The notes under the pieces are model-generated. The model ran no database searches. It saw only the letters and a program-made list of their open reading frames with translations, and was not told the origin of the DNA. From Micromonospora peucetia (GTDB taxonomy: Bacteria; Actinomycetota; Actinomycetes; Mycobacteriales; Micromonosporaceae), in assembly GCF_900091625.1 (NCBI RefSeq), contig NZ_FMIC01000001.1, positions 1-64,000 on the forward strand: a stretch of DNA of 64,000 nucleotides. The letters are read 5' to 3'. Both the position numbers and the translations under genes were made by a program. The stretch's first letter is position 1; each line of letters begins with the position of its first letter. This document shows, one piece after another, positions 16,622-26,163 of this stretch.

Positions 16622-16924
16622 CTGGGTGACCACTCACCCACCTGGCGCCGACGGTCGCCCCCGGGCATCTCCGAGAGAGGCCCCGCCGGAGGCGTCCTTC
16701 TTGGAGAGCGTCACCACGTCGGCGCTGGCGCGGGCCTGCGGGCCTGGGCTGCCTGACCGGCCTTCTGCCCGTGATTCCGTGGCATGGACGCCCGCTGCGG
16801 TGCCGGCGGTGACGCGGCCTGGGCCGGCATGACGACGACGTTCGGGCGGGCTGCGACCTGTCGCGCCTCGATCCCGCTCGACAGGTTGGTTACGGTGATG
16901 ATCAAGCGATCACATGGGGGAGCG

Positions 16925-17110
16925 ATGGCTGACGACGCCGCTGTACCGATGGCCGCACCGGACGCAGAGGGCCTACCCGACACGGTCGCCGCCGGGCTGC
17001 AATCGCAGATCGATGACCTGACGGCCACCCTGGAGCACCATCAACGCCTGTTCGAGTCGTTGCGGGCGCATGGGCTGCTGCCCACCGAGCCCGACGACGG
17101 GCGGCCGTGA
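16925..17110 (+). CDS. Small hypothetical protein upstream of helicase giant
   Basis: 61 residues. Start ATG chosen because GGGGGAG lies 4-10 bases upstream; the longer frame above is low-quality. Acidic, with a helical segment (LQSQIDDLTATLEHHQRLFE) that could form a coiled coil. Its TGA overlaps the GTG/ATG start of the next gene, so it is translationally coupled to it and may be a partner or leader. Confidence 0.55.
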   Translation: MADDAAVPMAAPDAEGLPDTVAAGLQSQIDDLTATLEHHQRLFESLRAHGLLPTEPDDGRP

Positions 17111-20100
17111 TGGCGGCGCCGGACCAGCCGGCGGCCGGGCCGGCGCGTGAGGTCGCCGAGCGTGTTGCGGCCTCGGTCGACCGGACCGCCGCGCTGCGCG
17201 GACGTGCCGGGTCGCTGGCCGCTCAGGTCGCCGGCCCGCCTCGCCTGTCGGCGGTCCCGGACGCGCGGCGGCAACGTCTGCTGGCCGTGCAGCACGTGGC
17301 GGCCGAGTTCTACCGCGCCCAGCTCGACCAGCCCGACGGTGCGTCGCCAGCGCGGTGGCTGGCCGCCCAGGGTGTTCCGGTCGACGGGCGGTGGGCCGTC
17401 GGATACGCGCCGGACCGGCCCGCTGCGCTGGTCAACGAACTGCGGCGGCAGGGCTTCACCGATGTGGAGATCCGGGCGTCCGGCCTGGCCGCGACCGGCC
17501 GCAGCGGGCAACTGGTCGACCGGTTCCGCAACCGGGTGATGATCGGCATCCGCGAGCACCGCGATCCGCAGCGGCCGGTGGTCGGCTTCGCCGGCTACGC
17601 CCCGCCCGGCGTGCCGGACGTGGCGCCGGTGCTGCACAGCCCAGCCACGGCGGTGTTCCGTCCGGCTGAGGTGGTGTTCGGGCTCGCTGAGCAGCCTGAA
17701 CGGGTCGGCCGCTCGGTGGTGGCGCGCACCGCGTTGGAGGCCATCGTCCTGGCCGAGCGCGGCGACGGGGCGCCGCTGACGGTGGCCGCGTGCGGGCCGG
17801 CCTTGACCGGGCCGCAGGTCGCGGCGCTCACCGCGCAGGCGGATCCGGCGGCCGGCGTCGTCGTGGTTGTCGACGAGGACGGCAGCGTCGACGGGCGCAG
17901 GTCCGCGGCGCGGGCTTTCCACGTGCTCGACCCGGCGGTGACCCGGCACCCGCAACGTCCTGGACCGGTGCTGGCCGCCGCTGTAGATGGCAAGGACACG
18001 TGGCCGCTGGTGGAGGTGGTGGTCACCGCCCGGGTCGACTGGGCCGTGCGGACCTTCACCACGGCAGCGGGCCGGGAGGTTGCCGCCCAGTCGATCCGCG
18101 CGATGCTGCACGGGCAACCGGACGAGATCGCCGAGCCGTTGGCCGCCTACGCCGCCGGCCGCCTCGGTGTCCCGGTCGACCCGACGCCGGCCGCACCCAG
18201 GCCAACCGTGACTCCGCAGACGGCGGTGCCAGCGCCGGTGCCGGCCGTCCTCGATGGTGCGGCGACCACCACGGGCCCGCCGGTCGGCCCTGACCCCGAC
18301 CAGCCGACCGCAGCAGCGCCAGAGACGGAGACAACAGAGGATGAACCGGTACGGGGCGCAAGCCCAGAGGCACTGGCAGACGTACCTTCCGAACCGGTAC
18401 GCGGCGCTGATAGCCGACGGGACGGACCTGAACAGCTTCTTCTCGACTTTGGGGGACCAGGCGCTCGCCCAGATCGAGGACCTGACAAGGCAACTGGCCG
18501 GCCCGGACCCGACGGGCGAGGGCTACCTGGACAAACTGGGCCGGCTCAACGAGGCCCGGATGGCGGCCGAGGAACAGGTGCTGCCGGAGCTGATCCTGAT
18601 CGACCCGGAGAGCAACGAGACCAGCCCGCCGGAGACGCAGAGCCCGCCGCCGCGGACGAATCAGGACGACTGGATCCCGATAGTGGAGGACCCGACCGAT
18701 CCGCGCTGGCAGGAGATCGCGGAGCAGGAAGCCGCGATGAACGACGACAGCGAACCCCCCGCGCGCAGCTAGACCCCGAACCACCGGCCGCCGAACCACC
18801 GGCCGCCGAACCGGCCGCGCCGGTTGAGCTGGCCGAGCCGGGCCCGCCGCCGCAGGCGCAACCGCCAGCCACGGCGCCCGACCGGGACCGCCCGGCGTCG
18901 TTCATCCCGAGGGGCCAGGAGGACCTGGCCCCTCGCGGCGAGGTGGCCCGGCTCAACGCGAACCTTGCGGCGCTGCGCACCCTGCGCCTGCTCCAGGCCG
19001 AGGGCCGGACAGCCACCGCCGAGGAACAGGCGGTGTTGGCCCGATGGTCGGGGTGGGGTGCAGTGCCCGGGGTGTTCGAGGCCCGCACCGACCACCGCGA
19101 CCACGCGCGGTTCGCGGCGGCCCGCGAGCAACTGCGGCAGTTGCTCGACGAACGGGAGTACGCCGCAGCCGAACGCAACACCCTCAACGCGCACTACACC
19201 GACGCGGCGTATGTCCGCGCCATCTGGGACGCGGTCACCAGCCTCGGGTTCGAGGGCGGGGACGTGCTGGAACCCGGCTGCGGATCGGGCACCTTCCTCG
19301 GCCTGGCACCCGACGGCGCCCGACTGACGGGGGTGGAGGTGGAGCCGGTCACGGCCGGGATCGCCGCCGCGCTCTACCCGCACGCCACCATCCGCACCGA
19401 GTCGTTCGCGGCCACCCGCGCGCCGGCCGGCACATTCGACCTGACGATCGGCAACGTGCCGTTCGGCAACTTCGCGTTGGCCGACCGGCGACACAACCCG
19501 GGCAAGCACTCGATCCACAACCACTTCCTGATCAAGAGCTTGCACCTGACCCGGCCCGGCGGCCTGGTGGTGGCGCTGACCTCCCGCTACACCATGGACG
19601 CCGCGAACCCGGCCGCCCGGCGAGAAATGGCGGCCCTGGCGGACCTGGTGGCCGCCGTGCGGCTGCCGACCGACGCCCACGAGCACGCCGCCGGCACCAA
19701 GGTCGTCACCGACCTGCTCATCCTTCGGCGCCGTGCGCCCGGCCAGGAGCAGGCGGGCACGGCCTGGGAGCAGACCCGAGAGATTGATGTTCCCGGCGGC
19801 GACACCATCCACGTCAACGAGTTCTTCGCCGCCCGGCCCGACCGGATCCTCGGTGAGCTCTCCGTCGGCCGGGGCGCCTACACCGCGCACGACCTGGTCG
19901 TCACCGGCAGCGGCGACACCGCCGCAGACCTGGCCCGGGTCCTGGCCGACGTGGTCGACGAGGCCCGCCTCGCCGGGTTGACCCTCACCCCGCGCGTCGA
20001 AGCCGGCCCGGCAGAGCCGGCCGCGGTTCTGGCCGCCGTCGGCCGCGAAGAGGGCCACATCGAGGCCCTCGACGACGGCACCTTCACCACCGTGCAGAAC

Positions 20101-23100
20101 GGCCAGGTCGTCGAGCACAAGGTGCCCGCCACCCAGGCCGACGAGCTGCGCGCACTGCTGCTGCTGCGCGACACCGTGACCGAGCTGCTGCAAGCGGAAT
20201 CGTCGTCACTCGACGACGGCGACGAACACCCCGACGGCCCACCGGCCGGCTCAGCGGCGTTCCTGCGGATCCGCCTCAACACCCTCTACGACGCCTACGT
20301 CGAGCAGTACGGCTTCCTGAACCGCTACGACACCTACACCCGCCGGCAGCGCAACAAGGCCACCGGTGAGCTGGAGACGATCCTCGATGAGGAGACCGGC
20401 CAGCCGAAGCTGTACCGCAACTACCCCCAGCTCGGCGGATTCCGCGGCATCGACCCGTACGCCGCCACGGTGTTGGCGTTGGAGAACTTCAACGACGACA
20501 CCCGCACCGCCACCAAGGCGGACATCTTCAGCAAGCGGGTCATCCTGCCCCGGGCGCCCCGCCTGGGCGCCGACAGCCCCGAAGACGCGCTGGCCATCTG
20601 CCTCGACGACCACGGCGCGGTGATCCTGCCGGAGATCGCCCGGCTTCTCGGCGTCGACGAGCCCGAGGCCCGCGAAGCCCTCGGTGAGCTGGTCTACGAC
20701 GATCCCGGCACCGGCGGCCTGGTCGAAGCCGCCGCGTACCTGTCCGACAACGTGCGCGCCAAGCTCGACCAGGCGCTCGTCGCCGTCGAGGACGACCCGA
20801 GGTTCGAGGTCAACGTCCGTGCCCTGCAACGGGTCCTGCCCCGCGACGTCGGCCCCGGCGAGATCATGGTGTCCTTCGGCGCCCCGTTCATCGACTACAC
20901 CGAGGTGCAGGCGTTCCTCCAGGAGATCCTGCGCGATCCGCGGCTGAGGGTGACGCACCCCGGCGGATCAGACTGGCAGGTCAAGGGCAGCCGGACCGGT
21001 GTGCTCGCCTGCTCGACCTGGGGCACCCCCGGCATGTCCGCGCCCGAGTTGGCGCAGCGCTTGTTGACCAAGACCCCGATCCGGGTCTTCTACGAGGTCG
21101 AGAAGGGCAAGCGGGCGCTCGATGTGGAGGCGAGCGCCGCCGCGCAGGCCAAGGCTGTCGAGCTGGAGGAACGGTTCGAAGCCTGGGTGTGGGAGGAACC
21201 GGAGCGGGCCGCCCGCATCGCGGCCACCTACAACCGGATGTTCAACGCCCACGTGCCCCGCTCCTACGTCGGGGCGCGGCGCAGCCTGCCCGGCATCTCG
21301 GTGGAGTTCAAGCCCCGCCCGCACCAGATCGAGGCGGTCACCCGGATCGTCAACGAACCCGGGGTCGGCCTGTTCCACTGCGTCGGCGCCGGCAAGACCG
21401 CCGTGATGGCGATCGGCGCGATGGAACTCAAACGCCTCGGGCTGGTCAACAAGCCCGCCATCGTCGTGCCGACGCACCTGCTCGAACAGTTCTCCCGGGA
21501 GTTCCTCCAGATCTACCCGCAGGCCCGGGTCCTAGCCGCCGGGCAGGACGACACCAGCGCCGCCCGCCGGCAACGCTTCGTGGCCCGCTGCGCCACCGGC
21601 AACTGGGACACCGTCATCATGGCCGCCAGCTTCTTCGAGACGCTGCGGCTGTCCGACGCCGAGCAGCGCCGCTTCCTCGACGGTGAGCTGAAGGACCTCC
21701 GCAACAAGATCGAACGAGCGCACGCGCAGGCCGTCGCCAACGGCGAAGACCCCGACCGCAACGCCGCCGTCAAGCGACTGCAAGGCTCCCTGATCCGCAA
21801 AGAGGAGAAGATCAAGGAGAAGTTCGACAAGCCGACCGACCCCGGCGTGACGTTCGACCAGACCGGCGTCGACTTCGTCTTCCGCGACGAGTGGCACGAC
21901 CTGAAGAACGACACGATCACCTCCAGCATCGTCGACGCCAGCAACGACGGCTCCGACCGGGCGATCGACTTCCGGGCCAAGCTCGACTTCCTGCGTCGCC
22001 GCTACGGCCAGCGGGTCGTGTGCGGGGCCACCGCCACCCCGATCGCCAACTCGGTGCGTGAGCTGTACGTCGTCACCCGGCATCTGCGCCCGGACCTGCT
22101 CGAAGCCACCGGCACCATGGACTTCGACACCTGGGCGTCGGTGTTCGGCAAGGTCGTCACGTCGGTGGAGATCTCACCCACCGGCAGCGGCTTCCAGACC
22201 AAGTCTCGGCTGGCGAAGTACACCAACGCCGCCGAGCTGTCGCTGATGCTGCGCACCTTCGGCGACATCCGCACCCCCGAAGACCTGCAACTGCCCACCC
22301 CGCTGCTGACCGTCAACGCCGACGGGCACCGGGCCCCGCACGTCATCAGCATCGACCCGGCGCCCGAGCTGGTCGACTTCATCGCCTCCCTCGACGACCG
22401 GGTCGAGTGGTGCCGCAACAACCCCCGCGACCGGGACATCGACAACATCCTGAAGATCTCCGGCGAGGCGCGGGCCGCGTCGCTGGACCTGCGGCTGCTC
22501 GGCGCGGCCCAGAACACGCCGGGGAAGATCGACGTGGCGGCCCGCAACATCGCCGAGATCTGGCAGGCGCACCGCGAGACCCGCTACCTGGTCGACCCGG
22601 ACGCCGAGAACCCGGTCGAGCATCCGACGCCGGGCGCGCTGCAGATCGTGTTCTGCGACCTGGGCACCCCGAAACCGAAGGACCCGCAACGGTGGACGGC
22701 GTACGAGGCACTGCGTGGCCGGCTCGTCGAGCTGGGGATGCCCCGCGAGGCCGTCAGGTTCATCCACGAGGCCAACAGCGACAAAGAGAAGGCCAACCTG
22801 TTCGCCGCCTGCCGCAACGGCGAGGTGTCAGTGATCATCGGATCGACCGGCCGGATGGGCACCGGCACCAACATCCAGAACCGGGCCGTCGCCCTGCACC
22901 ACCTCGACTGCCCGTGGCGGCCGGCCGACATCACCCAGCGAGACGGCCGGATCATGCGCCAGGGCAACCAGAACGCCGAGGTCAGCATCTACCGGTACGT
23001 CGTCACCGGCTCCTTCGACGCCTTCTCCTGGCAGACCGTCGCCCGCAAGGGCGGCTTCATCGACCAGATGATGCGCGGCACCGTGGCCAGGGAGATTGAG

Positions 23101-24684
23101 GACGTCTCCGACGAGACCCTTCAGGCCCACCAGATCAAGGCGATCGCCACCGGCAACCCGCTGCTCATCGAGAAGGAAGAGCTGGGGATGGAGCTGGCCC
23201 GGCTGGAACGGGCCAACCGATCCCACCACAACACCCACGCCGCCCTGGAGAAGCAGATCCGGGAGCTGCACCAGTGGATCGCCGTCGACGAGCGGCGCAT
23301 CGAGGCCCTGGACCAGACGATCGCCCAGCGACAGGACATCCGCGGTGAGAAGTTCCGCATGACCGTCGCCGGCCACCACCTCGACAAGCGTCCCGACGCC
23401 GGCCGCGCACTGCAACACGCCATCACCGCCGCATCCGCCGGCCTCGGCTCCACCGAGCAACGCGACCAGGTGCCGCTGGCCAAGCTGGGCGGCTTCGACG
23501 TCACCGCCACCATCTGGAACGGCCGCGACGGGGTTCTGGTCTCCCTCACCGTCAACGGCGACTCCGGCATGAGCACCAAAATGTCGCTGACCGACGCCAC
23601 CACCGGCGACGCCACCGGCCTCATCCGCCGCCTCGAACACCACCTCGCCGCCCTGGAGTCCCGACGCGGCCAGCTCGTCGCCAACATCGCCAGCCAACGG
23701 GAAGAGATCGAACGGGCCCGCACCCAACTCGGCCAGCCCTTCGCCCGCCACGACGAACTCGTCGACACCCGGCGCCGAATGCGGGCCGTCTCCGCCGCCG
23801 TCGACGCGATCGCCGACCTCGACTCCGTGCCGGTCAACACCGCCAGCGCACCCGCCGTACCGGTCACCCTCGACGACACCTGGATGCCCGACCAGGTACG
23901 CGACAGCCTCACCACCGACGAACGCGCCTGGCTGGCCACCCGAATCGACCGCGTCGCCAACGCCGGCACGCTACAAGCCGCCGCCCGCGCCCACGACGAC
24001 GTCGCCGCGTTCGCCGCCACCTTCGACAAGGCGCTCACCGCCATGCTCGGCGACCCGAACGAGCCCAACCTGTCCGTGGCGATCTTCCTCAAGTGCGACA
24101 ACCCCGATTGGCGAGCGAGCCTGTTCAACGCCGCCCGCCAGGCCGTCCACGACACCATCCGGGCCACGCAGACACCAGCAGCCGGCACGGTCCCGGTCGA
24201 CGCCAGCGCAGACCGGCCCGGCCCCAGCCCGGCCAGCCCACTGACACCGGCCGCCATCGTCGCGGCCACCACGCCAGCGGATCGGGCGCTGCTCGACGCC
24301 TGCACGCGGCAAGCCCTACGCGCCGGAGACGTCCAGGCCGCCGCGCACGCCAGCGACAAGACCGCCTTCACTGCAGCGTTCGCCGCCGCGATGACCACCG
24401 CCATCAGCCAGCTCGATAACCCCGCTGACGTGGCACGCCTCGCCGAACTGCACGGCGATCAGGCGTTCCGCGACGGCCTGACCCACCTCGTCTGGGACAA
24501 GCTCACCCCCCGGCGAACGGATCACCAGCGTGGGCCCGGCACACGGTCCGCCGACACGGCTGCGGTCGCCGCCACGGCGTTCGTGCCGCCGACCAGCACG
24601 GTGACGCCGGCGCCCGTCTCCCCCGCCCCTGTCACTACCCACCGGGTTGCCCACCACGACCACGCCCACGTACCCGAGCGTTGA
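17107..24684 (+). CDS. Giant primase-like / N6-adenine methylase / SNF2-type helicase protein (DarB-like)
   Basis: 2525 codons without a stop, starting GTG 17107 or ATG 17110. Residues ~90-270 resemble the catalytic core of DnaG-type primases (RQGFTDVEIRASGLAAT, FRNRVMIGI, VVGFAGY). Residues ~640-870 hold a methylase fold with VLEPGCGSGTFLG (~720) and the adenine-site variant IGNVPFGNF (~780). Residues ~1380-2000 are a superfamily-2 helicase: Walker A CVGAGKTA (~1427), DEWH for DEAH (~1593), GSTGRMGTGTN (~1912) and QRDGRIMRQGNQ (~1944). The rest is helical. Similar methylase-helicases such as phage P1 DarB act in anti-restriction and occur on plasmids. Residues ~410-555 are low-complexity because another gene occupies that stretch in a different frame, so this may really be two genes fused. 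Confidence 0.8.
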   Translation: MMAAPDQPAAGPAREVAERVAASVDRTAALRGRAGSLAAQVAGPPRLSAVPDARRQRLLAVQHVAAEFYRAQLDQPDGASPARWLAAQGVPVDGRWAVGYAPDRPAALVNELRRQGFTDVEIRASGLAATGRSGQLVDRFRNRVMIGIREHRDPQRPVVGFAGYAPPGVPDVAPVLHSPATAVFRPAEVVFGLAEQPERVGRSVVARTALEAIVLAERGDGAPLTVAACGPALTGPQVAALTAQADPAAGVVVVVDEDGSVDGRRSAARAFHVLDPAVTRHPQRPGPVLAAAVDGKDTWPLVEVVVTARVDWAVRTFTTAAGREVAAQSIRAMLHGQPDEIAEPLAAYAAGRLGVPVDPTPAAPRPTVTPQTAVPAPVPAVLDGAATTTGPPVGPDPDQPTAAAPETETTEDEPVRGASPEALADVPSEPVRGADSRRDGPEQLLLDFGGPGARPDRGPDKATGRPGPDGRGLPGQTGPAQRGPDGGRGTGAAGADPDRPGEQRDQPAGDAEPAAADESGRLDPDSGGPDRSALAGDRGAGSRDERRQRTPRAQLDPEPPAAEPPAAEPAAPVELAEPGPPPQAQPPATAPDRDRPASFIPRGQEDLAPRGEVARLNANLAALRTLRLLQAEGRTATAEEQAVLARWSGWGAVPGVFEARTDHRDHARFAAAREQLRQLLDEREYAAAERNTLNAHYTDAAYVRAIWDAVTSLGFEGGDVLEPGCGSGTFLGLAPDGARLTGVEVEPVTAGIAAALYPHATIRTESFAATRAPAGTFDLTIGNVPFGNFALADRRHNPGKHSIHNHFLIKSLHLTRPGGLVVALTSRYTMDAANPAARREMAALADLVAAVRLPTDAHEHAAGTKVVTDLLILRRRAPGQEQAGTAWEQTREIDVPGGDTIHVNEFFAARPDRILGELSVGRGAYTAHDLVVTGSGDTAADLARVLADVVDEARLAGLTLTPRVEAGPAEPAAVLAAVGREEGHIEALDDGTFTTVQNGQVVEHKVPATQADELRALLLLRDTVTELLQAESSSLDDGDEHPDGPPAGSAAFLRIRLNTLYDAYVEQYGFLNRYDTYTRRQRNKATGELETILDEETGQPKLYRNYPQLGGFRGIDPYAATVLALENFNDDTRTATKADIFSKRVILPRAPRLGADSPEDALAICLDDHGAVILPEIARLLGVDEPEAREALGELVYDDPGTGGLVEAAAYLSDNVRAKLDQALVAVEDDPRFEVNVRALQRVLPRDVGPGEIMVSFGAPFIDYTEVQAFLQEILRDPRLRVTHPGGSDWQVKGSRTGVLACSTWGTPGMSAPELAQRLLTKTPIRVFYEVEKGKRALDVEASAAAQAKAVELEERFEAWVWEEPERAARIAATYNRMFNAHVPRSYVGARRSLPGISVEFKPRPHQIEAVTRIVNEPGVGLFHCVGAGKTAVMAIGAMELKRLGLVNKPAIVVPTHLLEQFSREFLQIYPQARVLAAGQDDTSAARRQRFVARCATGNWDTVIMAASFFETLRLSDAEQRRFLDGELKDLRNKIERAHAQAVANGEDPDRNAAVKRLQGSLIRKEEKIKEKFDKPTDPGVTFDQTGVDFVFRDEWHDLKNDTITSSIVDASNDGSDRAIDFRAKLDFLRRRYGQRVVCGATATPIANSVRELYVVTRHLRPDLLEATGTMDFDTWASVFGKVVTSVEISPTGSGFQTKSRLAKYTNAAELSLMLRTFGDIRTPEDLQLPTPLLTVNADGHRAPHVISIDPAPELVDFIASLDDRVEWCRNNPRDRDIDNILKISGEARAASLDLRLLGAAQNTPGKIDVAARNIAEIWQAHRETRYLVDPDAENPVEHPTPGALQIVFCDLGTPKPKDPQRWTAYEALRGRLVELGMPREAVRFIHEANSDKEKANLFAACRNGEVSVIIGSTGRMGTGTNIQNRAVALHHLDCPWRPADITQRDGRIMRQGNQNAEVSIYRYVVTGSFDAFSWQTVARKGGFIDQMMRGTVAREIEDVSDETLQAHQIKAIATGNPLLIEKEELGMELARLERANRSHHNTHAALEKQIRELHQWIAVDERRIEALDQTIAQRQDIRGEKFRMTVAGHHLDKRPDAGRALQHAITAASAGLGSTEQRDQVPLAKLGGFDVTATIWNGRDGVLVSLTVNGDSGMSTKMSLTDATTGDATGLIRRLEHHLAALESRRGQLVANIASQREEIERARTQLGQPFARHDELVDTRRRMRAVSAAVDAIADLDSVPVNTASAPAVPVTLDDTWMPDQVRDSLTTDERAWLATRIDRVANAGTLQAAARAHDDVAAFAATFDKALTAMLGDPNEPNLSVAIFLKCDNPDWRASLFNAARQAVHDTIRATQTPAAGTVPVDASADRPGPSPASPLTPAAIVAATTPADRALLDACTRQALRAGDVQAAAHASDKTAFTAAFAAAMTTAISQLDNPADVARLAELHGDQAFRDGLTHLVWDKLTPRRTDHQRGPGTRSADTAAVAATAFVPPTSTVTPAPVSPAPVTTHRVAHHDHAHVPER
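18341..18772 (+). CDS. Out-of-frame gene inside the helicase giant
   Basis: 143 residues in the +1 frame relative to the large gene. It begins MNRYGAQAQRHWQTYLP after an ACAGAGG ribosome site and ends in TAG. Codon use argues strongly for it: nearly every third base is G or C across all 144 codons and the product is ordinary globular/helical (ALIADGTDLNSFFSTLGDQA, GYLDKLGRLNEARMAAEEQV), while the overlapping large frame gives repetitive Pro/Asp/Gly/Arg text. I recall MNRYG proteins encoded just before helicases in other actinomycete elements. Role unknown. Either a genuine overlap or a sign that the large frame is a fusion of flanking genes. Confidence 0.75.
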   Translation: MNRYGAQAQRHWQTYLPNRYAALIADGTDLNSFFSTLGDQALAQIEDLTRQLAGPDPTGEGYLDKLGRLNEARMAAEEQVLPELILIDPESNETSPPETQSPPPRTNQDDWIPIVEDPTDPRWQEIAEQEAAMNDDSEPPARS

Positions 24685-24796
24685 CCCACACCGACGCGAC
24701 ACGTCCTCACGCTCCTGGGTGCCGTGGTCGCCGCCCGCGTCCAGTCACGGTGACGTCCCGGCCTGCACGCACCGGCGCAAGCCTCTACCCGGGTCG

Positions 24797-26092
24797 TCAG
24801 TCGGTGGGCGCGGCACCCGATTCAGGCAGGTAGCCGTGCGCAATGAACAACCGTGTGAAGTAGCGGCGCAGCATCGGCAGGGACTGTTCCTGCGACTGGA
24901 ACTCCGCGCCGCCGAAGCGCACGACCTCGTAGCCGGCCAGGTGGAGTTCCCGATCTGCGGCGACCATCTCGGCGTAGCGACGAGGGCTTGCCCGCCCGTC
25001 GTCCTCGGCGTAGTGCTGCTTGCCGTCGCACTCGAGGACGAGCCGCCAACGGCCGCGCATCAGCAGTAGGAAGTCCATCCGCTGGCGCGGTAGCGGTCCC
25101 GGCTCACGCCGCTGGGCCCGGGTGTAGGGGTCGTAGTGCAGGTAGACCTGTGGAATCAGCGCCGGCAGGTCAAAGCCGTGTTCGCTGAGCAGCTCGCCGT
25201 ATGCGCGGAACACCTGCCGCTCCGGGCCGGGTGGGTCCGAGGGCTTGCGGTCGCGGTCCAGCGAGCGCCGCAGACGCAGGTACAACTGCCGACCCGCCTC
25301 CTGTTCGCTGGTCCCGCGCTCAGCGTGGGTTTCGGTCCACCAGGTGACCAGTTGCCGCCAGCTCAACCCGCTGGGGTCCAGGCCGCGGTCGTAGACGAGG
25401 CAGAACTCGCCGTTCTTGCTGATCTCGATGGTGTTGCTCACCGCGTCGGTCAGCACCAATTCCGGTTTGGGACCGTCCGCGGCGAAGATGAGATTCTTGA
25501 ACGGCGAGTCGACTCCAGTACGCCGGCCGGCATGCACCTGGAGCAGCCCCCACAGCCGGGGGCGGTAATGCTGCTCGACGACACGTGAGCCGAGTTGGCA
25601 CAGCTGGTCCAGGGTGTAGTCGCTGGTCCGACTTCGCACGTACGCGCGCTTGCTGGCCATCGCCTCGTTGACGTCACCATCTTCGAGCCCGAGCGCCCGG
25701 CAGACGTCTGGGAGCTTGGTGGCACTGACCGGCCACAACGCTTCGGCGATCTCGTCGCGTAGCTGCATGGCGTCCGTGCCGCTGCCCAAGTCGTTGTGGG
25801 CGAAGGGGTCGGCGAGCACGGGTGCGATGCTCACCTGGTGATTGTCGCCGTTCCCCCACTTCCGAACACGATTAAACTGCGCTGCGATCACCTGCAGATC
25901 CGCCGGCCGAAACAGGCCGACGAACGCGGGATGTACGCGCAGCACCACGGGAACGGGCGCGGGCTCCCACGGCAGCGATTGCCCGATCTCTGCCTGCTCG
26001 GCCAGTGATAGCAGCCGCGCCGCGTGCTGGTTCCCGGCTTGAACCAGCATCTGCGACACGGTGGCGAGTTCCTTGCTCGTCTGGCTATCCAC
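24797..26092 (-). CDS. Nuclease-tailed protein, paralogue of the AbiJ_NTD3-like gene
   Basis: 431 residues. The N-terminal ~190 are unrecognised (possible sensor). The C-terminal ~230 share a long stretch with the neighbour: KNLIFAADGPKPELVL, CLVYDRGLDPSGLSW, IPQVYLHYDPYT, then RQRMDFLLL and LVLECDGKQHYAEDDGRAS. The D ... E-C-D-G-K-Q-H pattern is that of a DUF559/Vsr-like PD-(D/E)xK nuclease fold, and VVRFGGAEF closes it. Distal gene of a four-gene minus-strand unit, 71 bp after its paralogue. Probably DNA-cleaving defence; substrate unknown. Confidence 0.65.
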   Translation of the reverse strand: MDSQTSKELATVSQMLVQAGNQHAARLLSLAEQAEIGQSLPWEPAPVPVVLRVHPAFVGLFRPADLQVIAAQFNRVRKWGNGDNHQVSIAPVLADPFAHNDLGSGTDAMQLRDEIAEALWPVSATKLPDVCRALGLEDGDVNEAMASKRAYVRSRTSDYTLDQLCQLGSRVVEQHYRPRLWGLLQVHAGRRTGVDSPFKNLIFAADGPKPELVLTDAVSNTIEISKNGEFCLVYDRGLDPSGLSWRQLVTWWTETHAERGTSEQEAGRQLYLRLRRSLDRDRKPSDPPGPERQVFRAYGELLSEHGFDLPALIPQVYLHYDPYTRAQRREPGPLPRQRMDFLLLMRGRWRLVLECDGKQHYAEDDGRASPRRYAEMVAADRELHLAGYEVVRFGGAEFQSQEQSLPMLRRYFTRLFIAHGYLPESGAAPTD

Positions 26093-26163
26093 CGTGGCGT
26101 CCCTCGGGCACGGGTGTCACTGTAGGCGAAGACACCGACACGGGACTGGTGCCTGCGTCCCGG

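Noticed and set aside
23121..24404. 427-codon minus-strand frame opposite the giant gene
   Set aside because: Ser/Arg/Ala-rich antisense shadow; no start site context.
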